DNA of 64,000 bases from Acanthamoeba sp. SK_2022b (GCA_027943245.1 JANDJZ010000139.1:35378-99377); one strand, 5' to 3'. Positions 1 to 12,669 are shown, counted from the stretch's first letter. Notes: a model not told the origin generated them from the sequence alone. Numbers and translations: made by a program.

Positions 1-312
1 CGGTCGCCCTCAGCCTCCAGAACCCCCACGAGATCACCGACACGGACACCTTCAGCATCATCCTCTCGAAGCCCCACGAGATCACCGACAAGGACACCCA
101 CAGTCTCATCCTCCCAAAGCCCCACGACCTCACCGACACGGACACCCTCAGCTTCATCTTCTCGAAGCCCCACGAGATCACCGACACCAACACGGTCGCC
201 TTCCTCCTCCCGGAGCCCCTCAGCTTCATCCTCTCGAAGCCCCACGAGATCACCGACACGGACACCCTCCCGAAGCCCCACGAGATCACCGACACCGTCA
301 CGGTCGCCGTAA
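1..312 (+). CDS. 3' end of a Ser/Pro/Thr/Arg-repeat protein gene (partial)
   Basis: Frame 1 is open from the first base to a TAA at 310-312. It encodes about 103 residues made only of Ser, Pro, Thr, Arg, Ala and a few Val/Gln. The DNA is a tandem array with a period near 48 bp (16 codons), each unit reading roughly RSPTRSPTRTPSASSS. The gene runs off the left edge, so start, domains and function cannot be seen. The composition resembles the stalk of the mucin-like protein at 6616-8894, but Arg is much more frequent, so it could be either an RS-like or a glycosylated surface segment. No Met is needed because only the tail is present. The strand call rests on the clean, biased frame alone. Confidence 0.45.
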   Translation, partial: RSPSASRTPTRSPTRTPSASSSRSPTRSPTRTPTVSSSQSPTTSPTRTPSASSSRSPTRSPTPTRSPSSSRSPSASSSRSPTRSPTRTPSRSPTRSPTPSRSP

Positions 313-520
313 TCTTCTGTGACTCCCACGACACCTACACCCTCAGCGTAATCCGGTCACCAACACCGTCGCCTTTTTTTCTCTGTGAGCCCCACGACAT
401 AAATGCGATGTCGTCACCATCGTCTTCTCCTAAAGCCCCACAACATATATGCAACGACACCCTCAGCTACATCTTCTCAATGCTTCACTACATCACCAAC
501 GTTTTCTACAGTGCGGCACT
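313..520 (+). repeat. Degenerate continuation of the 48-bp repeat past the stop
   Basis: Recognisable pieces of the repeat (CCCACGAC, ACACCCTCAGC, TCGTCTTCTC) continue 3' of the stop but carry extra stops and AT-rich interruptions, fading out near 520. This is probably decayed coding repeat that became 3' UTR or intergenic DNA. From 521 to 816 I see nothing else. Confidence 0.5.
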
Positions 521-816
521 GCTGTGGCACGCCAACACTTCCTCTTGCATGAAGTTCCCTTGTTTGTCCTTCCACTCAAATCATAAATGATCAGTGGTTA
601 ATTTATGTGATCCACCTTTATGCTGGCCAGGGTCTGATAGTCACATGGTGGCTCTCCAGCCGTTTGCCTTTTTAATCAAGCTGACATATATCAGGATCAC
701 TTCCTAGGCGTCCTCTGCGGCGAGATCATTATCTCTCGTGGACACGCTGTCATTGGGAACTGCCAGCGCATGAACCAGCTCAATTTGAGTCATACGTGCA
801 TGTGGGCCACATGCAG

Positions 817-1869
817 CTACGATACCTTGGCGATGAAGGCCACGGTGTGAGCGATGTCCTCAGGCTGAATCATCTTGGTGGTGTCGAGACCAGAGGCGCT
901 CGACACCATGGGCGTGTTGACGTAGCCAGGCTCGATGGCACACACCTTGATGCCCTTCTCCCTCAACGCCTCGAACATGGACATCGTGAACCCCACCACC
1001 CCATGCTTAGACGCGCAGTCTGCCCCCCACGGAACCACCCCGATCAGCGCGTTCAGTCGTGATCTCCCCCTACATTTCCTCATCTCGTGGTTGGTGGGTC
1101 GGCGTACAGGGAGCGCTCTCGCCCATTGGCAACCGGCCAGCGACGCTGGCGATGTTGATGAGCGAGCTACCCTCTGCTCGTTGTTAGCGCGCGTGTGTGT
1201 GAGGGCAGGCCACTGAGTGGCGAGAGTTTGGGGGCATGCCCTTCTTCTCGAGGTGCGGGACGGCGAGGTTGGTGATGCGCATGAGCGATGTCAAGTTGAG
1301 GTTGACACAGGTCTCCCACTCCTCCAGCGAATCGCGGGTCGTGACCAGCTTGCCCGCTGTCGAGTGACATGCCCGATGTAGAGCGTGAGTCAACGAGTGC
1401 GGCGGGGAGGTACTACGCTCGTACCCGAATTGACGAGAATGTTGAGCCCGCCGAGCTGCTGGACACACGAGTCGACGGCCGACCGCACGCCCTCCAGGGA
1501 GTAGATGTCGGCGGGGATGGCCACCGCATTGACACCCAGCTTCTTGCACTCCTCAACCACCTCCCTCAGTTTCTGTGCGCATCGATGCCCACCCGCCAAC
1601 AACTACGAGTGAGCAAGGGCGCCCACGAGCTTTGATGGGGAGGGGCTGCAGACGTCTTCGCTACGGGCGACTGCGGCAACGTGGCAGCCCTTGCGAGCAA
1701 GCTCGAGACAGCACGCCCTACCGATGCCTGTGCGGTCACCGTTCACACACCCACTCGTGAGCCAACGGTGGTCTCGCTCCACCTCTGAGCACGCGCAGCG
1801 TGAGGACGAACCAGAACTGGCGCCCGTGACGAGAGCAACAAAGTCCTTGATGTTGGTCTTGAGTGCCAT
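817..1869 (-). CDS. Short-chain dehydrogenase/reductase (SDR), multi-exon
   Basis: NAD(P)-dependent oxidoreductase of the classical SDR family; substrate unknown. ATG at 1867-1869. Splicing 1812|1727 joins ASSG to IGR, giving the nucleotide-binding TGASSGIGR. Later exons give ILVNSAG (NAG motif), the NIASVAG serine and a YCASK catalytic Tyr/Lys pair, so the active site is complete. The Tyr codon is split by an intron: read without splicing, an Asp appears in its place. The motif PGYVNTPM follows. One intron, after VPHLEKK, appears to start with GC rather than GT. The frame ends at a TAG (817-819) after AFIAKVS. Family members usually run some 20-30 residues further, so the 3' end may hold an unseen exon or a short frameshift. 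It lies tandem to and only about 110 bp downstream of the Hsp20 gene on the same strand. Confidence 0.82.
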
Positions 1870-1981
1870 TGTGTATTTGCTCTTTCTCTTGTTGTGTGTG
1901 CCTTTAGCACGCCCAAACGGCGCAGCGCTCCGGCAAAAGCCCCGCTACACGCGAAATTCGCTGGTGCCTCTTCTGGCTACG

Positions 1982-2970
1982 CTACTTGGTCTGTTCGAGC
2001 TTCTCCTTGCCCTTGTCCGCCACTTCCTCGCTCTCGGCGATGTGGATCCGTGACTTGGAGGTCTTCATGTTCAGGTGAACGTGCAGCACCTTCACACGCA
2101 AGGAAGTATCTTTTCAGGAAAGGAATGAAAAGATGTGCAGAGGGACCAAAGGGTAGGGGTAACGTGTGGCAGGGGTACCCCTTCGCGGATGTGCGCCTCG
2201 ATGAGGTCGCGCTCGACCTTGTAGGGCAGCCTCACCTTTCGAAAGAAGCGGCCGTAGTGCCGCTCCTGGATGTGGTAGATTCCTGGTGTGGCGCATGCTG
2301 TGTGAGCCCCTCCCCCGGTGAGCTCCCACGGCAGCGCAGGTGATTGGGAGGGGGGAGGTCCACACCATCTTCCTCCTTGGCGCGCTGTGGCTTGAGCGCG
2401 GCGATGGTGAGGCTCATGGAGCCATCCTGCTCGTCCTCGTCTAGCTCCAGCCCGATGTCCTCCTTCGGCACCCCCGGCAGCTCCACCTCCACCAGCAACC
2501 GACCAGTGTCCTCCTCGAACAGGTCTGGCCACCACTGCCGTGGTCATCATCGCCGCCGCCACCAGGACACTACCCACCAGCAAGCAAGCGCACCGACTCG
2601 AGGGCACCACAGGGTCTGGTCATCGATGTTAGGATTGTAGTACACCTTGTCCACGTCTTTGAGGCCCTTCCAGCCTGCGCACAGGCGGTAAGCAATGCTT
2701 AAGAGGGGCACGAAAGACATGAAGATCTGCAGGAGGGAGGTGTGCCTGGTAGGGACTTCCAGTCGACGCCTGCCTCGCGGATGAGGCGTCCGCGCCGTAT
2801 GTCCCTGGGCAGGGCCGCCACCTTCTCGCCCCACTTGCCCGTTCGCTCTGCAGCAGTCAAGAGCTTGAGGCTGCGAACGACGAAGAGATTGGTGGGAGGG
2901 GGAGCTTGAGTCGCGTACCGAGGCTGGCGGGAGCGGACAGATCGCCATAGTCCTGAGGGTTGTAGTTCAT
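1982..2970 (-). CDS. Hsp20/alpha-crystallin-type small heat-shock protein
   Basis: Predicted ATP-independent holdase chaperone. ATG at 2968-2970 (MNYNPQDYGDL). The joined exons give an N-terminal arm with KWGEKVAALPRDIRRG and YYNPNIDDQ. The alpha-crystallin domain follows: LLVEVELPGVPKEDI (strands beta2-beta3), SMSLTIAA, RKVRLPYKVERDLIEA, and REG joined by splicing to VLHVHL. The charged tail ends EKLEQTK with TAG at 1982-1984. The I-x-I/V anchor typical of the C-terminal extension is not obvious. About five exons; the intron after WKSLP seems to use a GC donor (CAG|GCACAC). The ordering of PGVPKEDI and VLHV is diagnostic of the family. The neighbouring SDR lies just downstream in the same direction; 2971-3560 upstream holds no gene I can support. 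Confidence 0.82.
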
Positions 2971-3560
2971 GGTGGCTCCTGCGTGCTCTCCTTGTTCTCA
3001 ACTTGAGTTCCACAAGCTTGCTTCACGCAGAAGGCTTAGTGGTGTGGGGGGGGACTACAACGGCAGCAAGAGGCCTGGTGGAAGAGGACAGGCTTTCAGC
3101 CACATTCCCCCCACCTCCCTTCGTTCGCTCACTCCCCAGCGACGAACCGCAGAATGGCCATCGACCGGCTGGCCTCTCTCTTTGACTCGATTGGTTGCAC
3201 CCCAACACCACTTTGGCTGACCGACGGTGAGCACGAAAGGCCACACGAATCACTTCTCCCCTTGCCAGGCGGGCCCGACGACCGTGAAGGATCGAGTCAT
3301 TCAAAACTTAACAATCGAGAATGAGGCCAATAGGAGTGTGGCACTAAAGACCGATGCGCCGAGAAGACAACCAACAAGGACGACGGTACGTGGCTTTACG
3401 CTTCGCCTTTGGCTGTTGCTCGTTGGCCGAATTGGGTTGGCGTTTTCTTGTGTTTGTGTTGTTGGAAGTTCTTGTACGACACATCTGAGGAAGTGGTCCC
3501 ATCCTGTTCTGCCCTTCTTCGCATCACAGAGCCGTTCTTTCGTCACACCCTCATCAATAG

Positions 3561-3784
3561 GTAAGCTTCAACACCGTTGTCTTAAAAATTCAATTCATCA
3601 TTCAGAGTAAATGAGCCACTACGCCCCAATTTTTTAACGGTAAAGACTTGAAAACGAAGAACAAGCATGTCATGATGTTTAGTGTTTTGAGCTGGAGATG
3701 TTCTCCCCCCACCCAAAAATCTCAGCTTGCTATCCCTTTCTTTCTCAATTTCTAATACCTTTTGGTGATTATCGTGTACCGCAG
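3561..3784 (+). other. Probable 5'-UTR intron of the TMEM144-like gene
   Basis: A strong donor (AG|GTAAGC) at 3561 and an acceptor (TACCGCAG) ending at 3784 lie just upstream of the ATG at 3793. The interval has no open frame. This fits a leader intron, placing the promoter upstream of about 3550. Confidence 0.5.
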
Positions 3785-3789
3785 GTTAA

Positions 3790-5471
<1,682 letters not shown>

Positions 5472-6615
5472 GTGCACGGTCTCGCCCGATTTTCTGCTGG
5501 TTGGGGCCGTCATCAACGGTCAAACAAACAAAAGCAGAAAATGAAAAAATAATTCAATTTATTGCCTTTTTTGTTGAACATTAAACGACCAAACGCCCGC
5601 CTGCCTCATCCTTTGACTAACGCATGCCCCATTCAAAGCCAACCGGGTACACTCGTGTCGTTTTTGAAACGCGAACGTGAGAAGAACGAACGAACGCAAA
5701 GCCACGCCAACGGCTGGCTTGTTTCGTTTGCTCTGCGCGAGTGGATTCGTGAGGTGGGGTTTGTGTGTCGTTTGGGCAACCGGTGCCCCTTGTGCTCGAG
5801 GGTGGCACCAGACGCTCCGTGATCTGGTCCTGGTACAAGAGGGGCAAGAGAAAAGAGACGACCAAGGGCCAAGGGCCAAGGGACAAGGGATAAGCAAAGT
5901 GAAACCAGATAAGGACATAGTAGTCGTACCTCTCTCTTCCGCACGCCTGTCCGTTTGTGGTGCTCGTGTGAAGGGGATATCGGTTCTAATAGTGGGCAGA
6001 ACCAATGGCCGAAGCCCGTAACAGAGACGAAATTCCCTGCCAGCACAAAGAATCCCTACCGACCAATCGAATCGCCGGTCAACCAACCCGGGCCCAATGG
6101 CATCCACGCATGTTTAACGGCGTGTCGACACCCAACGAAAATCGCTCGAATTGCCGCAAGCCGGTTGGACGCCGACAAGTTCCTCGTGTGCCGACTGTTG
6201 GCCTGATACCCTTGAGGATCTTCCCCCACGGCGCGGCCATTGGCCAGCGGACGGCCCCAATTCATGAACATGATCGGCGCCTCGTTTGTTCGGACAGGGC
6301 CATCGCGCCCCCCGCACAGAAAATCGGACCCGCCCGAGCCGCCCACCTCGCTCATTTCTCTCTCCGCCGCCCCCGCACACCACACGCCCCAGAGGAGGAA
6401 ACGAGTAGTGGACGCGTCTGCTCCCCACATCTCTCTCTTCTCCCTACTACCACTACTCGAGAAGGCCTCTCGAGTCTTTCCGGATCCAAAGCAAGGCCGA
6501 CGCAGGTTTTCTTTGATCCGCTACGAAACGAGTAGTACTACTACTGCTACTTGTGCATCTCCCGCTCGAAAGAAGAAGAAGAATCAACGAGTAGATTCGA
6601 GCCACCAAGCACGCC
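5472..6615. other. Intergenic region between two plus-strand genes
   Basis: About 1.1 kb that holds the 3' flank of the TMEM144-like gene and the promoter of the mucin-like gene. Frames on both strands are short and lack codon bias, splice logic or recognisable motifs. No tRNA or repeat is seen. Confidence 0.5.
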
Positions 6616-8894
6616 ATGTCGTCCGCATCTTTTATGAGGCACCCTATCGTCCTCATCCTTCTGACCATTATGGTCATGCTGGTTCCCCTCGTCTGTACGT
6701 GCCTCGTCGCCTCGTTCACGCACTCCCTCCAGATATCGCTATCTCCTTCTTCTGTTTGGTCTTCCTTCGTCTGCGGGGTGCTTGAGCTCGTCGTGTGCTT
6801 CACACCTGCAAGCCCCATCACATCCTTTCTCATTTTTTTTATTTATTTGTTTTCTCTTTTATTTTCGACCAATGGCGTGGCCACGGAGATGACGTCAGCT
6901 GACTCCTCCCCTCCTACGCGCAGTGTCTGATGTGACTTGCACGTACACCGCCACGGGCTGGTGCTCGGCGAGCTACTCGCTCAATAACATCACCGAAACC
7001 ATGGTCAAGAACACGTTGACCTCGAACATCAACTCCATGTTGGGCTCGTACGTACTACGCAGTTCCCGCATCTTTCGTTGGATTATGTGAGCTTGTTGTT
7101 GTTGTTGTTGTTGTTGAGATCTCTCTGGTAGAGTCCTCACACTTGCATCTCTGCCAGGGGATTCAACTGGGACAACAACTGGCTGTACGGTAGGCCGAAC
7201 AACTTCACGATGACCCTCAACTTCACCGCCTACGAGGCAGCTGCCACCGCTGTGGATGCAGGCCACGCAGATTGTACGTCCTGCCCCTCCTCTCTTCCTC
7301 TTCCACTCGAGTGGGGGGGAGGCGGGAGATTAGATTCGCTGACATCTTCCCACTGTTGTGTTGTCTGCAAACAGCGTTGGCTTCCTCCATCTCGAGCACG
7401 CTCGGCACGTACTGCAAGACCACGTCGTCGGGCGAAGCCCAAGTGTACGGCAATGCCCAAATGGCCTGCCCGTCGCAGTCGCCCAGTTCGACCCCGACGC
7501 CCTCGCGGACGCCCTCCCAGACGCCGACGCCCTCGCAGACCCCGTCGCCCAGCTACTCGCGGACGCCCTCGCCCTCGCCCACGCCCTCCATTTCCAACAC
7601 GCCGTCGCCGACCGGCACGCCGTCGGTCACCCCGTCGCAGACCGGCACGCCCTCGGTCACCCCGTCCGTCACGCCCACCCGTACCCCCTCGCCCAGCTAC
7701 TCCCGCACGCCGTCGGTCACCCCGTCGCAGACCGGCACGCCCTCGCCCACCCCGTCGGTCACGCCGACCCGGACGCCCACGCCCTCGCGCACGCCCTCGA
7801 ACACGCCGACCCCGTCCAACACGCCCTCCCCGTCTCTCACGCGCACCCCCTCGCGCACCCCCACGCGCACGCCCTCGGGCACGCCGTCCAACACGCCCAC
7901 GCCCTCGGTGACGCCCTCGACCTCCATGTCGCCCTCCCGCACCCCGTCGGTCACGCCCAGCAAGTCAGAGTCGCCCTCCCGCACGCCCACGCCCACCCGC
8001 ACGCCCACGCCCTCCCCCACCCCCTCCGTCACGCCGTCGATCACGCCGACCCCGTCGCGCACGCCCTCGGTCACGCCCTCGATCTCGATGACGCCGTCGA
8101 TCTCGATGACGCCCTCGCGCACGCCCTCGGTGACGCCTTCGATCTCGGGCACGGCGACGCCCTCCAGGACCCCGTCGGTGACGCCGACGCCCACCAGGAC
8201 CCCGTCGGTGACGCCGACCCGGACGCCCACGCCCTCGGTCACCCCGACGCCCACGGTCACGCCCACGCCCACGCCGTCGCCTTCGATCAGCCCCATCGTC
8301 AAGAACATGTGCCTCTACGGCCTGTCGATGCTGTACGTCAACGACTGGGTGTCCAACGGCAACGTGACCCAGTTCCAAGACGCGCTCAGCACGCGCTTCA
8401 ACGCCCTGCTGGCGTCGAGCACCAGCAAGTGGTTCTCCATCTTCGTGCGCAACTACGCGGCCAGCAACACCACCGTCGAGCTGGCCTACGTCATCTACTT
8501 CTGGTCGGTCAACGACGAGCTCATCGCCGACAACATCAACAGGCTCACCCAGGCCGCCGCGCGCGAGGTCAACACCGTCGACAGCCAGGCCAGCGCCGGC
8601 GTCACGCTCAAGTTCGAGACCAGCGCCTCCGAGTGCTCCACCACCGACAGCGGCCTCTCCCCCGGCGCCACGGCCGGTATCGCCATCGGCGCCGTCGCGG
8701 GCGGCGTCGCCGGCGCGGGCGCGCTCGCGGGCATCGCCGCGGCCGGCTACGCCGTGTACCGCCACATGAACCGCGCGCCGGCGCCGGAGCAGCTCGCCTC
8801 GGGCGACACAGCCTTTGTCGACAACACGTCCAACGACAACAAGCTCTTCACCTCCAACCAGGCCGAGTTCCAGAACGAGCTCTACTCTCTCTAA
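6616..8894 (+). CDS. Mucin-like type I surface protein with Pro/Thr/Ser stalk
   Basis: Signal peptide (hydrophobic core [15 protein letters not shown]), a small Cys-containing N-terminal domain ([16 protein letters not shown], then [17 protein letters not shown]), and a stalk of about 270 residues of TPS/TPT repeats from 7489 to 8297. A second folded region follows ([15 protein letters not shown] to KFETSASEC). A Gly/Ala-rich transmembrane helix ([20 protein letters not shown]) and a cytoplasmic tail of about 40 residues end at LYSL and TAA 8892-8894. Exons are about 6616-6694, 6924-7048, 7159-7274 and 7375-8894. The membrane-proximal region is about 120 residues, has several N-glycosylation sequons and resembles the N-terminal one in style, possibly a SEA-like or duplicated domain. 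The stalk is likely O-glycosylated. Function unknown; adhesion or cell-coat roles are only inferred. The antisense frame through the stalk is a repeat artefact. Confidence 0.8.
7489..8297 (+). repeat. Coding imperfect repeat (ACGCCCTCG-type, TPS stalk)
   Basis: Short imperfect units of 9-24 bp such as [10 protein letters not shown] and TPSRTP recur across the stalk. Slippage in such DNA would change stalk length between strains. Confidence 0.85.
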
Positions 8895-9364
8895 AGTCGC
8901 TACGTCTACTTGCCAGCGAGAGAGAGAGAGAGAGAAGAGACCCGGTGTTTTATTATTCTCTTATTTATTTATATTTATTTACTACCCGACGATAGAGAGG
9001 CCTCGCGAGGAGAGGAGAGCGGAGGAGGAACACCAGCAGACCGAGCTTGCGTGGCGTTTTTTAATCAACTCTACACCATCTTGTTGTGTTATATAACTCC
9101 CCGACACTGTAATTGTATACCGCCATTTTGGTTGGGACCATAAAGCTCTGCCCAGTTCATCCTCACTACTCGCCTCATCTCTCGCCCATGAATGATCGTC
9201 GTTGAAGAGTAGATTTTACGTAAAAAATTTTGTGCCTACAGATCTGTACAGAACGTCGCTGATGATGTCGAGCCAGGCTCAGGGGCAAAAATCGGTTGCG
9301 GCCGTCTTTGCACACCGCACATACAGCATACAGCGAGATGGTGTGCCGGCCCAGAAGATGATCG

Positions 9365-9520
9365 CTACTGGCTGCCGCTTTTGCTCTTCTGCTCTTCGAG
9401 GTACTTCATTACGGACTCTCTTCGCTCACGCTTTTGGTCCTCCTGATCCCAGTGTATTTTGGCCACGAGGCCTGCCGTGCCGACCAGGCACGAGATGAAG
9501 AACACCTTTGCCCAATTCAT
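9365..9520 (-). CDS. PET117-like small mitochondrial membrane protein
   Basis: A 51-codon intronless frame on the minus strand, ATG at 9518-9520 and TAG at 9365-9367. The protein has an N-terminal hydrophobic helix (VFFISCLVGTAGLVAKIHW) followed at once by a highly charged helix (DQEDQKRERRESVMKYLEEQ) and ends KSKSGSQ. The layout, with a short signal-anchor, an H-W-D-Q-type junction and a basic/acidic helix, matches PET117, an assembly factor of cytochrome c oxidase in the inner mitochondrial membrane. It sits in an otherwise empty stretch between two plus-strand genes. The size and fold pattern fit, but so short a protein can match by chance, so the call is moderate. Confidence 0.55.
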   Translation of the reverse strand: MNWAKVFFISCLVGTAGLVAKIHWDQEDQKRERRESVMKYLEEQKSKSGSQ

Positions 9521-9902
9521 CTCCCGCTTGTGTGTGTCAATTTTTAAATGATATCTTTTTCATTTTAATTTTCTTTTAACAAACGAAATGCCGCGACATT
9601 CCTTCCGCTTTTGCGCGATCACTGATTCTGCTTCTGCCGTAGGTGGCGTAGGACGTGGCCTACTGCGCGCACCAGCTCGCAGGAGCACAGAGCACCTGTT
9701 TCTACTGCGAGAAGATCAGCCAAAAATCTACAGCTCTTTCCGTGAGTCCTCCTCTCTGCATCCCTCTGGCCCTTTTCCTCTTCTCCTGTGTGCTTTCTCC
9801 CAAAATCAAATCACATTCAATACGCCATTTGCCAGTTTGTTGGGTTCCATCTCAGGAAGCAAAAGGTTTCAAAAAGGTCATAAAGAGGATTGTAAACAAA
9901 CC

Positions 9903-10506
9903 ATGGCTTCGCCAGGCAGCACGAATCGACTGCAGCCATTGCCTGCTACCGCCTCCCTCGCTTCCTCTTCTTCCACCACGACTTCCGCGGGCGCTGCTGC
10001 TTGTTCGGGCGCCTACTCTCCCTCCCCGCTGTTGCGGCTGGCTTCACACAACCTGAGCCCGAGGCCCACCACCCCCGCGAGCCTGGGGCGGTCAGCGTCG
10101 CCCCGGCTCGCCGCCCACCTCCCGCCCCCCCTGCCGCGTCTGGCCGACCTCTACGACCTGCAGCACGTCATCGGCCAGGGCGCCTACGGCGTCGTATGGT
10201 ATACACCAACCTGCCACTACTCGTTTTCTACACACGCGCAGCGAGCCTCACCATTTTACCGGGGGGGGGGCTGGGGCCTTGCACGCGCACACAATCAAGG
10301 CTCGGGGTGGACAGACGCAGCGGGCAGCGCGTGGCGGTGAAGAAGATCGCGGACGTGTTCGGAGACGCCAAGGAGGCCAAGCGAACGCTGCGCGAGGTTC
10401 GCCTCATGCGCCACTTCCGCGGATCCTCGCCTCACGTACCTCCCCCCCATTCTCCCTTTCCCCTCCCCTCCTCCGTGTCGTGTGGCCAGAGGCTGACTGC
10501 TGTGGG

Positions 10507-10571
<65 letters not shown>

Positions 10572-12435
10572 GTGTGTGTGTGTGTGTGCGTGCGTGCGGG
10601 GGTGGTTTCAGATCTTGGCGATCCACGACCTGCTGCCGGCGGCGGCGAGCGACAAGCAAGGGCGCCACGACGCGCAGCTGCAGGAGCAGGAAGTGGTGGT
10701 GAGCCAGGACACCTTCCGCGATCTCTACGTGGTGACCGAGTTCATGGACGGCGGCGACCTCTCCCAGCTGTGCAACCGGTCGTCGCCCGGCTGGACGCAG
10801 CCGACCGAGGAGCGCGTCAAGGCCGTCGCCTTTGGCCTGCTGTCGGGCCTGCGCGTGATCCACAAGGCCCGCGTGCTTCACAGGTAGGCTGCCGCGTCGC
10901 TCTGCCCCCCTCCTCATTCTGACATTTGCCCTCTCCCTACAGAGACCTCCGACCAAAGAACCTGCTGATCGGCGGCAACACAATCAAGGTAATATACATG
11001 CGTATTTATTTATTTATTTATTTATTCATTAAATACATAAAATGAATTAAATAAACTTGACTTGTGGTCTCCTCCAGATCGCAGATTTTGGGATGGGTCG
11101 GGGCAAGGCCAAGAAGCAGGAGAAGGCGCAGAACAGGTTGAAGCTGAGCCTCATGGAGTTTGTCAGCAATCGCTACTACACCGCGCCAGAGGGACTCCTG
11201 CCCAACAACGAGTACAGCTATCCTGGTACCGCTCCTCCTCCTCCTCCTCCTGGCCAATCGGCCCTCGGTAATCGTCACACGCGGGGGAAGGGGGCTGACT
11301 CTTTGCTTACGCGGCGGCGGTGTAGTCGACGTGTGGGCCGTCGGTTGTATAGTGACGGAGCTGCTGCTGGGCTACAACGTTTTCAAGGACTCGCGATGTA
11401 CGTGCACAGAGGCCGCCCCTCCCACTCTCTCCTTCTCTCATTCACTCTCTCGCTCTCTCTTCGATGTTGGTCCCGTGAACTCAACACACGCCCTCTTCAC
11501 GCGTTGCAGTTCCCGATCAGATGCGAACGGTGATCAGCGTGATCGGCGCCCCGAGTGAGGAGGACATCGCCAGCATCGCCAACGGCAGAAACGAGAAGGT
11601 GTGCAGCGCTCCTCTCCCTCTCTCCCTCTCTCCCTCTCTCCCTCTCTCCCTCTCTCCCTCTCTCCCTCTCTCCCTCTCTCCCTCTCTCCCTCTCTCTCCC
11701 TCTCTCTCCTCTCCCTCTCTCTCCTCTCTCTCCCTCTCTCCTCTCTCCCTCTTCTCTCCTCTCTCCCTCTCTCTCCCCTCTTTCTCTCCTCCCTCTCTCC
11801 TCTCTCTCTCCCTCTCTCTCCCCTCTCCCCCTCTCCCTCTCTCTCCCTCTCTCCCTCTCTCCCTCTCTCCCTCTCTCCCTCTCTCCCTCTCTCCCTCTCT
11901 ATTTATGTAGCACTTGTGTGCTGACCCGCGTTGCCGAAAGTTTCGGGCCTACATCCGAACGCTGCAGGCGCACGAGAACCGGTTGTGGACTCTTCTGCCC
12001 AACTTGAGCTCCGAAGGTGACCACTCCACACCACCCACCACCCACCACCCACCACTACCATCACCACACGTGGCCTCGCTCTTCTTGGTGTCGCTACCCC
12101 ACCTCCCAAACTGACGTAGAGCGCGCGCGGCCACACAACCAACACCAGGCAGGGACTTCCTGCAGCGGCTGCTGGCGTTCAACCCGGCCAAGCGGGCCAC
12201 GGCCGAGGAGGCCCTCCGCCACCCATGGCTGCGGGGCGTGGCCGACGCCGGCAGCGAGGCGGCGGCGCCGGGGGCCAGCAGCGAGAGACCAGAGGCCGGC
12301 GGAGAGCGCGACTGCGGCGTGGGCGAGGTGCTCGTCTTCCAGGGGAGCGACATCGAGGCGGCCGAGGAGGAGGAGAGCGAACTGCGGCCGCTGCTGTGGC
12401 GCGAGATCGTGGGCTACCATCGCGAACGCGACTGA
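9903..12435 (+). CDS. MAPK/NLK-like CMGC protein kinase with altered catalytic motifs
   Basis: ATG at 9903; a Ser/Pro-rich N-terminal tail of about 80 residues precedes the kinase domain. Splicing (donor 10199, acceptor near 10298) gives [26 protein letters not shown]: intact glycine loop and VAVKK lysine. Later exons give YVVTEFMDGGDL, HRDLRPKNLLI, ADFGMGRG, EFVSNRYYTAPEGLL, VDVWAVGCIVTELLLGYNVF, MRTVISVIGAPSEEDI and FLQRLLAFNPAKRATAEEALRHPWL, then an acidic tail of about 70 residues to TGA 12433-12435. Overall order and motifs are those of MAP kinases, nearest in feel to Nemo-like/ERK7-type kinases. Three oddities: HRDLK is HRDLR, the TxY activation motif is Met-Glu-Phe, and the RAPE arginine is Thr. 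Activity and activation by a MAP2K are therefore doubtful. Two introns carry large simple repeats. Confidence 0.85.
10508..10594 (+). repeat. (GT)n microsatellite in kinase intron
   Basis: More than 40 GT units with one interruption, running into TGCG units, between the RHFRG exon and the ILAIHDLL exon. Confidence 0.95.
11612..11904 (+). repeat. Homopyrimidine (CCCTCTCT)n tract in kinase intron
   Basis: Nearly 290 bp containing only C and T on the coding strand, mostly 8-bp CCCTCTCT units with drifting variants in the middle. It fills the intron between the NGRNEK and RAYIRTL exons. Confidence 0.95.
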
Positions 12436-12669
12436 AGGCCTGCCCGGGCTAGTGAGTAGACGAGAGTGTAAACACAGCGGCTGTAGAGTGTACATAAGCA
12501 CGATGCCGTGCTACGGGACAATATCTGCAAATAATAACGAAAATTATGAAAAAAAAAAAAAACAGCAAAAAATTAGCAAAGAAAGAGAAAAAAGGATTGT
12601 GTCGGCGTCGAACGATCAGGAAGAGGAGCGAGCGGCAGGACCGGAGCGAACTTTTGTGAGGCCAAGAAG

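Noticed and set aside
1000..1040. Loss of the catalytic Tyr in the SDR (reads DCASK)
   Set aside because: Using the GTACGC donor and GGGGCAG acceptor restores Tyr across the junction (YCASK).
7697..8308. 203-codon minus-strand frame of Gly/Val/Asp/Arg repeats
   Set aside because: It is the reverse complement of the TPS stalk repeat; the plus-strand gene has signal peptide, membrane helix and introns.
9588..10340. 250-codon frame including the kinase N-terminus
   Set aside because: Starts in untranslated sequence and runs through the first kinase intron; the ATG at 9903 with splicing gives the conserved glycine loop.
10508..10700. Cys/Val and Thr/His repeat frames across the GT tracts
   Set aside because: Translation artefacts of (GT)n and (CA)n microsatellites, seen at every such tract.
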